A DNA stretch of 64,000 nucleotides, from contig NZ_JOEA01000002.1 in the NCBI RefSeq assembly GCF_000719115.1, positions 124,001-188,000 on the forward strand. The letters run 5' to 3'. This document shows positions 8,662 through 17,045 of this stretch, piece by piece. Position numbers and translations under genes: made by a program. The notes beneath the pieces were generated by a model that was not told the DNA's origin, ran no database searches, and saw only the letters and a program-made list of their open reading frames with translations. Every line of letters begins with the position of its first letter. Position 1 is the stretch's first letter. This stretch comes from Lentzea albidocapillata (lineage in GTDB: Bacteria > Actinomycetota > Actinomycetes > Mycobacteriales > Pseudonocardiaceae).

Positions 8662-9923
8662 ACCCGCTCCTTCCTCCTGGCCAGTCGTTGCGCCGCGCGC
8701 AGGCCGGACCGCACCGCCGCCTCGCTGCACGGGCTCAGGTACACCCAGTCACCGGCATAGTCGACGACCCCGCCCAGCCCCGCCTCGAACTCCGGCCGCA
8801 ACGCGAGCGCCCGCGGCGTCGCCTCGGGCAGCGCGTGCCGGAACCGCCGCACGATCGCCCTGACGGTCGCCGTGCGGAGTCCGGGCACCAAGCGCTCGGC
8901 GGCGTCGGTGAGTCGCGCCGTCACGTCCGCGTCGGGCGCGCTCATCAGGTCCTCGGCGACGGACGGATGAGCCATGACCGTGACCAGACCCCGGTTCTCC
9001 GGCGCGCGGCCCGAGTGCTTGAGGTGGTCGAAGATGATGGTGGAGACCGTGCCGTTCTCGGCGGTCGGGACGACCACCGCGTAGTCACGGCGGCCCAGCG
9101 GACGGTCGAGCAGCAGCTGCGCCTTCACCACCGATGAGAACGAACACGCGTCGATGAACTCCGATCCGTGCTCCGGGTGCACCAGGCGAGCCACCGGGGC
9201 GGGCACGGCCAGTACGACCGAGCGGGCGCTGATCTCCCTGCCTGCCACGAAGATCCGGGCCGAGCAACCGTCGTCGACCACTCGATCGACCGGTGCCGAG
9301 GTGGTGACGTCGACCTGCGCGGCGAGCGCGCGGGCGAGTGTGTCCATGCCGTCGCGGTAGGTCCGCCAGGTCGATGCCGGACCTATCGAGGTGAGCAACG
9401 CGAGGAACGGTGCGATGGCGGAACGTCCGGGGTCCCAGCCGAAGAATCCCGACACGACCGGCTGGCACAGGTAGTCCAGCAGGTCACCCCGGCACGCCTG
9501 CGCGACCGTGGCGTGCGACGAGTCCTCCGGGCGTTCCAGGTCGAACCGCCCGCGCAGCAACCGCAGCAGCTCCAGCCTGGCTCGCACGGGCAGGCCCGCA
9601 CCGCTGAGCAGGCCGCGTGCGCTCGCGACTCCTGGCCGCGCCCGGTCGCGCCACATCGCGATGCCCCGCCCGATCCTGGGCACCGCGCCGCGGTCGATGC
9701 CGAGCTCTCCCAGCAGTTTCCACGTCTCCGGGTAGCCTGCCTCCGGGATCTGTTCGGCGCCGGTGTCGATGAGGAAACCGTCCTCGCGCACCGTCGTCAT
9801 CCGGCCGCCCACGACACCGGCCGCCTCGAAGACCCGCACCTCCCTGCCCGCGGCCCGCAGCCGGAACGCGGTGGTCAGCCCGGCGACACCCGCGCCGATG
9901 ACGGCGACGTCGAGGTCGGTCAC
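8658..9923 (-). CDS. FAD-dependent oxidoreductase (amine/protoporphyrinogen oxidase-like)
   Basis: A 421-residue flavoprotein with an N-terminal dinucleotide fold, VAVIGAGVAGLTTAF followed by VRVFEA (about 5-34), then GGRMTTV. The fold is shared by protoporphyrinogen oxidases, phytoene desaturases and monoamine oxidases. The C-terminus contains DYAGDWVYLSPCSEAAVRSG, the usual FAD-contacting end. It probably desaturates or dehydrogenates a lipophilic or ring substrate, and the prenyltransferase next to it makes a prenylated substrate plausible (inference). GTG start, overlapping the prenyltransferase stop. Confidence 0.85.
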   Translation of the reverse strand: MTDLDVAVIGAGVAGLTTAFRLRAAGREVRVFEAAGVVGGRMTTVREDGFLIDTGAEQIPEAGYPETWKLLGELGIDRGAVPRIGRGIAMWRDRARPGVASARGLLSGAGLPVRARLELLRLLRGRFDLERPEDSSHATVAQACRGDLLDYLCQPVVSGFFGWDPGRSAIAPFLALLTSIGPASTWRTYRDGMDTLARALAAQVDVTTSAPVDRVVDDGCSARIFVAGREISARSVVLAVPAPVARLVHPEHGSEFIDACSFSSVVKAQLLLDRPLGRRDYAVVVPTAENGTVSTIIFDHLKHSGRAPENRGLVTVMAHPSVAEDLMSAPDADVTARLTDAAERLVPGLRTATVRAIVRRFRHALPEATPRALALRPEFEAGLGGVVDYAGDWVYLSPCSEAAVRSGLRAAQRLARRKERV

Positions 9924-10852
9924 GTGAAGACCACCAGGTTCACGACGACCAGCGCCAGCACGGTGATCCGGTGGATGCGGATGCCGAGCATCCTGGCCCG
10001 CAGGATGTCGTGCTGGGCGAACCCGATCCACACCTGCCTGAGCCGCAGCACGATCGTCGGCAGCAACGCGAGCGGGAACCACCACGGGCCGCCCAGCACG
10101 GGCACCGCGAGGATCAGCGCGAGCTCGGCCGCCGACACCGCGATGACGAAGAACATGTTGCCACGCGGTGAGGTCAGCGCCGCGACGGTGGGCCTGCCGA
10201 CCGACCGGTCCCCCGCCACGTCGTTGGTGTTGGAGTACACGCCGAACAGCAGCGGCCCCAGCCCGAACAGCAGCGCCTGAGCCAGCACGAAGCCGTCGAT
10301 CCGGCCGGTGGCGAGGCCGTACGGCGCGAGTACCAGCGCCCAGCCGAGTCCGGCGATGAAGAACTCCTGGAAACCGTGGTAGCTCAGCTTCACGCCCCAC
10401 GAGTACTGCAACGAGAAGAAGTACGTGACCGCGATCAACGCCAGCGTCCACAGTGGAGTGTGTGGCGCGATCGCGATTGCGGCGAGCCAGAGCAGCGCGC
10501 CGGCCACGCCGGTCACCCAGGCGAACCGCAGCACCTGGTCCTCGGTCAGCGTGCCCGCCACCAGTGGCTTGCGATACCGCCGGCGGGCCCGGTCGTCGGG
10601 CGAGTAGTTGGTGACGTCGCTGCCGTCGCGGTAGCCGGTGAGGTCGTCGAGCGCCACCATCGCGGCGATCACGAACACCTCGCCCAGCAGGAACACCCCG
10701 GTGGTGGTGAGCACGCCCGCGTCGAACCGCAGCGCGGGGACGAGCAACGTCCACACCACGACCACGCCGAGGTAGTAGTCGAGGATGTCGAGCTTCGCGA
10801 GCCGGAAGTAGGCGGTGCCACGGGTTCGCGCGGTCACCGTGAACGCTGTCAT
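9920..10852 (-). CDS. UbiA-family prenyltransferase
   Basis: A 310-residue integral membrane protein with about eight hydrophobic segments. The first aspartate-rich motif appears as ALDDLTGYRDGSD (near 70-82) and the second as NTNDVAGDRSVGR (near 195-207), in place of the textbook NDxxDxxxD and DxxxD. UbiA enzymes attach isoprenoid chains to aromatic or other acceptors, or cyclise them, using Mg2+ at the two Asp motifs. No prenyl diphosphate synthase lies in the window, so the donor must come from elsewhere. The ATG at 10852 overlaps the next stop (ATGA). Confidence 0.88.
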   Translation of the reverse strand: MTAFTVTARTRGTAYFRLAKLDILDYYLGVVVVWTLLVPALRFDAGVLTTTGVFLLGEVFVIAAMVALDDLTGYRDGSDVTNYSPDDRARRRYRKPLVAGTLTEDQVLRFAWVTGVAGALLWLAAIAIAPHTPLWTLALIAVTYFFSLQYSWGVKLSYHGFQEFFIAGLGWALVLAPYGLATGRIDGFVLAQALLFGLGPLLFGVYSNTNDVAGDRSVGRPTVAALTSPRGNMFFVIAVSAAELALILAVPVLGGPWWFPLALLPTIVLRLRQVWIGFAQHDILRARMLGIRIHRITVLALVVVNLVVFT

Positions 10853-11493
10853 CGCAAGTCCTCCAACGCGATCAGCGCGGCGAACGAGCGGTCGCCGCCG
10901 TAGGTCAGCTCGTGCCGTTCGACCAGCCGGGAACCCGGCAGCAGGGCGAGGTAGTCGTCGAGGTCGCGCAGCCGCGAGTAACGGCCGACCGGGATGTCCG
11001 CGTGCTCGTACTCCACCAGCACCAGGTGCCGCGCCGCGCCCGCGATCGCCCGGCACGCCCTGGCGATCTCGTCGTCGTCCAGCACGTGCATCAGCACCCA
11101 CACGCAGACCGCGACGTCGAACCTCTTGTCCCGCCAGGGAAGCCGCTGGACCGCCGACTGCCGGAACTCGACGCCCGGCAGGTGGGCACAGGCCGCGCGG
11201 GCCAGGTCGAGCATGCGTGGCGTCATGTCGATCGCGGTGACGGCGTCGGCCTGCGCGGCGATGACCGGGGTGATCCGGCCCATGCCGCAGCCGATCTCCA
11301 GTGCGGACCCGATCGGGCCGAGCGAACGCAGATGGTGCGTGACGAGCTGACGGGTCCGGACGGTCGTGCCCTCGGCGAGCTCGGCCGGTTGCGAGGCACG
11401 CATGACCCGGGCCAGGCCTGGGCGTTCGGCCCGCCTGCGCCACTCGTCGGCGATCTCGTCCGGCGCGGGAACCTGCGTTGCCTGGACCTTCAT
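10849..11493 (-). CDS. Class I SAM-dependent methyltransferase (cluster MT B)
   Basis: A 214-residue enzyme with motif I LEIGCGMGRITPVIA (near 65-79), AIDMTPRMLDLAR as post-I and FDVAVCVWVLMHV as motif II. It is shorter than the other methyltransferase of the operon and not closely similar to it by eye, so the two probably act at different positions. The ATG at 11493 shares a base with the stop of the aminotransferase gene upstream. Substrate unknown. Confidence 0.87.
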   Translation of the reverse strand: MKVQATQVPAPDEIADEWRRRAERPGLARVMRASQPAELAEGTTVRTRQLVTHHLRSLGPIGSALEIGCGMGRITPVIAAQADAVTAIDMTPRMLDLARAACAHLPGVEFRQSAVQRLPWRDKRFDVAVCVWVLMHVLDDDEIARACRAIAGAARHLVLVEYEHADIPVGRYSRLRDLDDYLALLPGSRLVERHELTYGGDRSFAALIALEDLR

Positions 11494-12611
11494 CAGGACT
11501 CCTTGGCGAATCGGCACACCGCGTCCGCGATGTGCTCCACCTGCGCATCGGTCAGATGTGGGTAGATGGGGATGGCGAGGGTGCGCCGCGCGGCCAGCTC
11601 GGCGGCCGGCCAGGCACCACCGGGGGCGTACGGAGCGAACGCGGGTTGCCGCGGAAGTGCGGCGGGATAGTAGATGTGCGACCCGATGCCTTGGGCCGCA
11701 AGGTGATCACGCAACGCGTCCCGGCGTTCAGCGAGCAACGAGTAGACGTAGTAGCACCGGCCGTCGCTGGCCGGCGGCGGCGCGAGCACCCCGCAGCCGG
11801 CCAGCTCGCCGAAGCGTTCGGTGTAGTACTCGCCGATGCACGCCCGGCGTTCGAGCCGTTGAGGGAGCGTGGCGAACCGGTGCAGCTGGAACGCCGCCAT
11901 GATCTCGTCGAAGCGGCTGTTGTAACCGATGCGGTGGTGCACGAACCGCGTCCTGCCGTCCTGGCCGTGGTTGCGCAACATCCGCACCGCCGTGCCGATC
12001 TCGGGGTCGGCGGTGACGACCATGCCGCCCTCACCGGGCATGCCGAACGTCTTGACCTGCACGAAGGAATAGACGCCCGCGTCGCCCCACATGCCGGCGG
12101 GCGTGCCGCCGAGCATGCCGCCCTGAGCGACCGCGGAGTCTTCGAGCAGCCGGACGCCCGCGCTGTCGGCGATCGAGCGGATCGCGGGCATGTCGGCCAT
12201 CACCGAGAACATGTGCGCGGGCATGATCACCTTGGTGCGCGGGGAGATCAGCCGGGCGATCTCGGCGGGGTCGGCGACCATCGTCCACGGGTCGACGTCG
12301 GCGAAGACCGGGACGGCGCCGAGCATCGCCGGGGCGGCGGCGAGCGGCGCGCAGCCGAACGCGGGCACGACCACCTCGTCGCCGGGACCCACGTCCATAG
12401 CGCGCAGCACCAGCGACAAGGCCGCGGTGCCACTGCCGCAGGCGATCGCGTCGGCGGCGCCCACCGAGTCGCGGATCATCTCCTCGAACCGGGTGGTGTG
12501 CGTGCCCAGGATGAACTTCTGCTCCGGCGCCAGACCGATGCTCTCGACGATGTCCAGCAACGTCTCCTGCTCGCCGTCGAAGAGGTCGGGCGGGAAGAAC
12601 GGCAGGGTCAT
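11493..12611 (-). CDS. DegT/DnrJ/EryC1 PLP aminotransferase 1
   Basis: A 372-residue fold-type I aminotransferase of the family that aminates keto-sugars and inososes, usually with Glu or Gln as donor. The PLP lysine is K187 in YSFVQVKTFG, followed by GEGGMVVT. The cofactor-binding Asp is in RLLEDSAVAQGG (D158), and CGSGTAALSL sits near 59-68. The C-terminal HIYYPAALPRQPAF and AIPIYPHLT are typical. It lies in tandem with a second, clearly different DegT protein, so two keto groups may be aminated. The ATG at 12611 overlaps the next stop. Confidence 0.9.
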   Translation of the reverse strand: MTLPFFPPDLFDGEQETLLDIVESIGLAPEQKFILGTHTTRFEEMIRDSVGAADAIACGSGTAALSLVLRAMDVGPGDEVVVPAFGCAPLAAAPAMLGAVPVFADVDPWTMVADPAEIARLISPRTKVIMPAHMFSVMADMPAIRSIADSAGVRLLEDSAVAQGGMLGGTPAGMWGDAGVYSFVQVKTFGMPGEGGMVVTADPEIGTAVRMLRNHGQDGRTRFVHHRIGYNSRFDEIMAAFQLHRFATLPQRLERRACIGEYYTERFGELAGCGVLAPPPASDGRCYYVYSLLAERRDALRDHLAAQGIGSHIYYPAALPRQPAFAPYAPGGAWPAAELAARRTLAIPIYPHLTDAQVEHIADAVCRFAKES

Positions 12612-13753
12612 GGTCGTCCTCGGTAGAAGTCGCGAATTGAACCGCACACCTTTTCCACGTCCGCGGTGGACATGTCCGGATAGAGGGGAAGTGCGAGGGT
12701 GTGCCGGCACGCCGCCTCGGCATTCGGGAAATCACCGGAACGATGTCCCAGGTCGCGGAAACAAGGCTGCAGGTGTAGAGGCACCGGGTAATACACTTCG
12801 GTCTGCACGCCCTGCGCCGACAGGTGCGCGGCCAGGTCGTCGCGGGCCTCGGCTTCGATCACGTAAACGTAGAACACGCCACCTGGACGGGCCGCGGGCA
12901 GCTTGCGCACGCCGGGCAGCGCCGTGAGCAACTCCGTGTAGTGCGCGGCGAGCCGCGCACGGCGGGCGATGTCCGCGTCCAGCCGCGTGAGCTTCGCGAG
13001 CAGCACCGCGGCCTGGATGTCGTCCATCTTGCTGTTCATCCCGGGCAGCCCGGTCTCGGTCGAGATACCGGGGAAGTTGTCGATCGTGCGCCCGAACCGG
13101 CCGTGGTGGCGCAGCGCGTCGGCCGTGTCCGCGATGCGCGGATCATTGGTGAGCACCGCGCCGGCGTCGCCGATCGCGCCCAGCGTCTTCGTCGGGAAGA
13201 ACGACAGCACGCCGCCCGCACCGAGCAGGCCGGCATGCGTGCCGCGGTGCCGCATCCCGATCGCCTCGGCGCTGTCCTCGACCACCGTGAGACCGAGCCG
13301 CCAGGCGACGTCGAGCACCCTGTCGATGTCCACGAGCTGCGAGAAGAGATGTACCGGCATGACGAACCGGGTGCGATCGCCGGCGACGGCGGCGACCGAG
13401 GCGGGATCGATGCCGTACCCGTCGGGCTCGATGTCGGCGAAGACCGGGCGGCCGCCCGCGAGCACGACCGAGGACGCGGACGCGATGAACGAGAAGGCGG
13501 GGACGACAACCTCGTCACCCGGCCGCAGACCGGCTGCCCTCAGCAGCAGTACCAGCGCGTCCGTGCCGCTGTTCACCCCGATGACAAACCGGGCGCCGGT
13601 GTAGGCGGCCAGCGCGGACTCCAGCTTCGCGACCTTGTGGCCGTGTGAGTATTTGCCATTCTCGATCACGTCGACAATGTGTCGCCGAGTCGTGGGCCAC
13701 AGTTCTGCGAATGTGGCCGATTGTATGTGGAAAGGGATCGACAGCGTACCCAC
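12608..13753 (-). CDS. DegT/DnrJ/EryC1 PLP aminotransferase 2
   Basis: A 381-residue sugar-aminotransferase homologue. PLP lysine K189 in SFFPTKTLGAIGDAG, Asp160 in VVEDSAEAIGM, and the substrate-loop segment GVNSGTDAL. The order and sequence resemble WbpE/NtdA/inosose-aminotransferase types, but the exact group cannot be fixed by eye. It is the first gene of the leftward operon. The start is uncertain. The GTG at 13753 directly abuts GGAG, and a CTG at 13744 would have better spacing. The divergent neighbour is a Gfo/Idh dehydrogenase, the usual partner that makes the keto substrate. Confidence 0.88.
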   Translation of the reverse strand: MGTLSIPFHIQSATFAELWPTTRRHIVDVIENGKYSHGHKVAKLESALAAYTGARFVIGVNSGTDALVLLLRAAGLRPGDEVVVPAFSFIASASSVVLAGGRPVFADIEPDGYGIDPASVAAVAGDRTRFVMPVHLFSQLVDIDRVLDVAWRLGLTVVEDSAEAIGMRHRGTHAGLLGAGGVLSFFPTKTLGAIGDAGAVLTNDPRIADTADALRHHGRFGRTIDNFPGISTETGLPGMNSKMDDIQAAVLLAKLTRLDADIARRARLAAHYTELLTALPGVRKLPAARPGGVFYVYVIEAEARDDLAAHLSAQGVQTEVYYPVPLHLQPCFRDLGHRSGDFPNAEAACRHTLALPLYPDMSTADVEKVCGSIRDFYRGRP

Positions 13754-13844
13754 CTCCGGGGTGAATGACCGTTTCCGAGAGTAGGGCAGCTGATCGGGCC
13801 GGTGATCCGGTTCACTCTTCCTGGTCAAGAAGGAGTGGCGGGCA

Positions 13845-13875
13845 TTGACACCTTCGGCACTGTTGCCGCTAGCGT
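13845..13875 (+). promoter_or_regulatory. Promoter of the rightward biosynthetic operon
   Basis: TTGACA at 13845-13850 and TAGCGT at 13870-13875, separated by 19 bases, lie in the 163-bp divergent region (13754-13916) between the two halves of the cluster. On the other strand a TTGACC is visible (13828-13823), but I could not find a well-spaced -10 for it. Confidence 0.5.
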
Positions 13876-13916
13876 CGAAATCGGCCTGAATTCCCGTTCG
13901 GAGATGGGGCTCAACC

Positions 13917-14951
13917 GTGCAGTCATTCGTGGTGGGACTCGGCCGTGCCGGAGCAGGTCTGCACCTGCCGGTGCTCGCGAAGGCGCGGGCGCGCGAGCCG
14001 GCGCTCCTCGGCGGTGAGGACGTCGTGGCGTGCGACCCGCGCCGCACGCCTCCCGACCGGCCCGGTCTCGTCACCACGGCGAGCATCGGCTCGGCGGCCG
14101 GCGGACTCGATCCCGCCGGCACCGTGGTGCACATCTGCACACCGCCGGTCGAGCGGCACGCGGTGATCACCGAACTGGCCGAGCTCGGCTTCCGCAACAT
14201 GATCGTGGAGAAGCCGCTCGCGTCCGACGCCGACGACCTCGCGCGGATCATCCGGGTGCGGCGCAAGCACCGGCTGCACATCGAGGTCGTCGAGCCGTGG
14301 CTCACCAGCACGCTCACCAGGCGGCTGATCGAGCTGACCCGCTGCGGCCTGTTCGGCCCGCCGAAGTCGATCACCATCATGCAGAACAAGCCGCGGTTCC
14401 GCCGTTCGCTCGCGGCGCCGGGCCACCCGACGGCGTTCGACGTCGAGCTGCCGCACGGCGTCGCGCTCGCGTTGCGCCTGGCCGGTGCCGCACGGGTCAC
14501 CCACGCGGCGGGAGCCGACCTGGAGGTCGACGGGCAGTTCAGCGCCCGGATGGGCGGCGCGGACATCGGTCTCCGGCACATCTCGGGCGTGCGCACCGAG
14601 ATCAGCTCCGACCTCACCTGCCCGGTGCGGGAGCGGCGGATCACCATCGACTTCGCCAACGGCAGCGCGGTCGGGCACTTCGCGGTGAGCGATGACGACG
14701 ACCACTCGCAGCTGACCGTGCGGGCGAACGGCCACCGGGAGCACCTGGTACTCCGCGACGACTCGCTGACCGAGTGGATGATCCAGGCCTACCGCAGGTT
14801 CCGGGCGGGCGGCGAGCAGACGCGCGGGTTCAACTTCGGCGCCGAGGTCGTGCAGCTGTTGTCGGTGGCCAAGAACATCTGCGCGGAACCGGTGGTGCCC
14901 GCGGCTCGCACGGAGGCCGGTTTCGTGGCGGTGGCGCACCATGCCGGCTGA
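13917..14951 (+). CDS. Gfo/Idh/MocA-family oxidoreductase 1
   Basis: A 344-residue NAD(P)-dependent sugar/cyclitol dehydrogenase homologue. Seen: N-terminal FVVGLGRAGAGLHLP nucleotide loop, the family EKP motif at 98-100 (MIVEKPLA), and a C-terminal mixed alpha/beta domain. The usual HD substrate motif is not obvious. GTG start 42 bases after the -10. The gene leads the rightward operon and ends 11 bases inside the TIM-barrel gene. Its final codon abuts the inserted palindrome at 14953, so the present stop may have been made by that insertion. It probably makes or reduces a keto group for the divergent aminotransferases. Confidence 0.86.
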   Translation: MQSFVVGLGRAGAGLHLPVLAKARAREPALLGGEDVVACDPRRTPPDRPGLVTTASIGSAAGGLDPAGTVVHICTPPVERHAVITELAELGFRNMIVEKPLASDADDLARIIRVRRKHRLHIEVVEPWLTSTLTRRLIELTRCGLFGPPKSITIMQNKPRFRRSLAAPGHPTAFDVELPHGVALALRLAGAARVTHAAGADLEVDGQFSARMGGADIGLRHISGVRTEISSDLTCPVRERRITIDFANGSAVGHFAVSDDDDHSQLTVRANGHREHLVLRDDSLTEWMIQAYRRFRAGGEQTRGFNFGAEVVQLLSVAKNICAEPVVPAARTEAGFVAVAHHAG

Positions 14952-15828
14952 CCCAGGGCCTGTGTCGAAGTCCGTGTTCGCGACAGCCGGGCCCTCATCG
15001 AACGAGACTTCGACACAGGCCCTGGTGCTGGCGGGTATCGCCGACGAGGCGGCGCACGATCTCTCCACCCAGATCGAGGTGCTCACCGAGCTGGGCTGGC
15101 CCGCGATCGAGCTGCGCACGGTCGACCGGCTCGCCGTCGCCGACCTCACCGACGACCGGTTCGCCGCGGCGGCGACGGCGCTGGCGGACGCCGGGCTGCG
15201 GGTGATCTGCCTGGACTCGCGGATCGGCAACTGGGCCCGTCCGATCACCGCGGACTTCGAGCAGGATCTCGCCGAACTCGACGTGCTCGCCCGGCGGGCC
15301 CGGTCGATCGGCACCCGGTACCTCAGGATCATGTCGTATCCCAACGACGGCCTGAGCGATGACGACTGGCGCACCGCGGTGGTCACCCGGATCAGGGCGC
15401 TCGCCCGCAGGGCCGAAGCCGCCGGTGTGACGTTGCTCCACGAGAACTGCTCGGGCTGGGCGGGCACCGGCGCCGCGCGGATGCTCGAGCTGCTCGACGA
15501 GGTCGCGAGCCCGGCGCTGAAGCTGTTGTTCGACACCGGGAACGGCGTCGCGCACGGCTACGACGGCTTCGACCTGCTCGGTGACATCGCACACCTCGTC
15601 GAGCACGTGCACGTCAAGGACGCGGACGCGCACGGGTTCACGATCCCCGGCGAGGGCACCGCGCGGGTGGCGGACTGCGTGAAGCTGTTGCGGGCGAACG
15701 GCTACCGCGGCGCCTGGTCACTGGAACCGCACCTCGCCCTGCGGCCACACGAGCCGGGTGAGCTCGCCGCCGACGCGGTGACGTCGTTCCTCACGGCGGG
15801 CCGGGCGATGGCGGAACTCCTCCGGTGA
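14941..15828 (+). CDS. Sugar-phosphate isomerase/epimerase-like TIM-barrel protein
   Basis: A 295-residue member of the xylose-isomerase-like superfamily (IolE/IolH/IolI, hydroxypyruvate isomerase type). The metal-site strands are visible: LLHENCSGW, LKLLFDTGNG, HVHVKDAD and SLEPHL. These enzymes isomerise or dehydrate sugars and inososes with a divalent metal. The barrel begins at about residue 29 (VLAGIADEAAHDLSTQIEV). The first 28 residues are encoded mainly by a 73-bp palindromic insertion read in frame. Translation could start at ATG 14941 (coupled to the upstream stop) or at GTG 15025, just past the insertion. Possible dehydratase or isomerase for an inositol-like intermediate (inference). 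Confidence 0.82.
   Translation: MPADPGPVSKSVFATAGPSSNETSTQALVLAGIADEAAHDLSTQIEVLTELGWPAIELRTVDRLAVADLTDDRFAAAATALADAGLRVICLDSRIGNWARPITADFEQDLAELDVLARRARSIGTRYLRIMSYPNDGLSDDDWRTAVVTRIRALARRAEAAGVTLLHENCSGWAGTGAARMLELLDEVASPALKLLFDTGNGVAHGYDGFDLLGDIAHLVEHVHVKDADAHGFTIPGEGTARVADCVKLLRANGYRGAWSLEPHLALRPHEPGELAADAVTSFLTAGRAMAELLR
14953..15025. mobile_element. 73-bp palindromic MITE-like insertion
   Basis: The sequence begins CCAGGGCCTGTGTCGAAGTC (14953-14972), and its exact reverse complement ends the element (15006-15025). The 20-bp perfect inverted repeats enclose 33 bases. There is no coding capacity for a transposase. GCTG occurs just outside both ends (14947-14950 and 15027-15030), but not flush with the repeats, so a target duplication is doubtful. 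It lies across the start of the TIM-barrel gene and keeps its frame. No second copy was noticed in the window. Confidence 0.7.
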
Positions 15829-17045
15829 TCGGGCCGGACCGGGACCTGCTGCTCCGCCTGCTCGGCCTGCCGACCGCCGGTCCGCTGGAGACGACGGCCG
15901 AGGTCCACCTGTGGGAGGCGATGGACGTGTTCGCCTCGGCGGCGGCCGGCATCGGCTTTCGCGTCGTGCACCTCGCCGCGCCCGCGCCGTCGGTTCTTCG
16001 CCGTCCGGATGTGCCGTCGATGCTTCACGACGTGGGGCCGGAGTTCCTGGCGTGCCAGCCGAGTCTCGTGCTCCGGCTCGGGCCCGCCGAGCCCGCGGTG
16101 ATGTTCAACGTGCACCTCGACACCGTGGCGCCGTTCGAACCGGAAGGCTTCGACGGCACCAGGTTCCACGGGCGTGGCGCGATCGACGCCAAGGGTCCCG
16201 CTGTGGCGATGCTGGCGGGGATCCGGGCGGCGGTCGCCGCCGACCCGGCGGTCGGCCACGAGGCCGGGGTGCTGATCCAGGCCGTGTCGGGCGAGGAGGG
16301 CGGTGCCATGGGCACGTTCGGCACCCGTCCGCTCGTCGAGGCCGGATTCCACGGCGGGCTCAACATCTTCTGCGAGCCGACCGGGCTGCGGCACCTGCCG
16401 CGCTGCACGGCGGCCATGACGGCGAGCGTGCGGGTCGACGGCGACGACGCGATCGACGACGAGCCGCACCGAGGCCACAACGCCACGGTGCTGCTCGGGT
16501 TTCTCGCCCAGCACCTCGCCGCCGGACTCGCGCCGCGCGGCCAGGTCTGCGTGGCGGGCCTGCACACCGGTCAGCTGCACAACCGGGTCTACGGCAGCGG
16601 CGAGCTGCTGTTCAACATGGCCTACGACTGCGCGGCGTCGGCGCGGACCATGAGCGCGGCGATGGAGACCGGTCTGCGGACCGGCCTCGCCGAGTTCTCC
16701 GAACGCTTCCGCGACGTGCCCTTCTTCCACCGCACCGCCGCCGACGCCGCGGCGATCACCAGTCTGCGGTGGGCGAAGCGCGGGTTGCCCGCGCTGCCCC
16801 CGCAGGACATCCCTTTGCTGGACGCGATCGTGCCGCGGTGGCCCGCCGGCGAACCGGCCTTCACCTGCGACGCGATCTGGCTCGCCGGCGTGCCGGGCGC
16901 CCGGACGGCGGTGCTCGGTCCGGGTTCGCTCGGCGCCAACAACGCTCACGCTCGTGGTGAGTTCGCCGACGTCGCCGAGCTCGACCGGTTCAGCGACATC
17001 GTGCGCGACATCGTCCTGCGGTTCACCAGGAATGGAGGAACGTGA
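15825..17045 (+). CDS. M20-family metallohydrolase (ArgE/DapE/ACY1-like)
   Basis: A 406-residue two-zinc amidohydrolase homologue. Seen: HLDTV (97-101), GRGAIDAKG with metal Asp121, SGEEGG with the general-base Glu (about 156-160) and a C-terminal AHARGEF histidine motif. Family members remove acyl groups from N-acyl amino acids or diamines. In this cluster it could deprotect an N-acylated intermediate in an ArgE-like way or release an acyl group. The GTG at 15825 overlaps the preceding stop (GTGA). The zinc ligands look complete, so it is probably an active hydrolase. Confidence 0.87.
   Translation: MIGPDRDLLLRLLGLPTAGPLETTAEVHLWEAMDVFASAAAGIGFRVVHLAAPAPSVLRRPDVPSMLHDVGPEFLACQPSLVLRLGPAEPAVMFNVHLDTVAPFEPEGFDGTRFHGRGAIDAKGPAVAMLAGIRAAVAADPAVGHEAGVLIQAVSGEEGGAMGTFGTRPLVEAGFHGGLNIFCEPTGLRHLPRCTAAMTASVRVDGDDAIDDEPHRGHNATVLLGFLAQHLAAGLAPRGQVCVAGLHTGQLHNRVYGSGELLFNMAYDCAASARTMSAAMETGLRTGLAEFSERFRDVPFFHRTAADAAAITSLRWAKRGLPALPPQDIPLLDAIVPRWPAGEPAFTCDAIWLAGVPGARTAVLGPGSLGANNAHARGEFADVAELDRFSDIVRDIVLRFTRNGGT

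Noticed and set aside
14941..15030. Full insertion sequence at the TIM-barrel start
   Set aside because: The element is only 73 bp, has no transposase frame and no clear target duplication. It is called MITE-like only.
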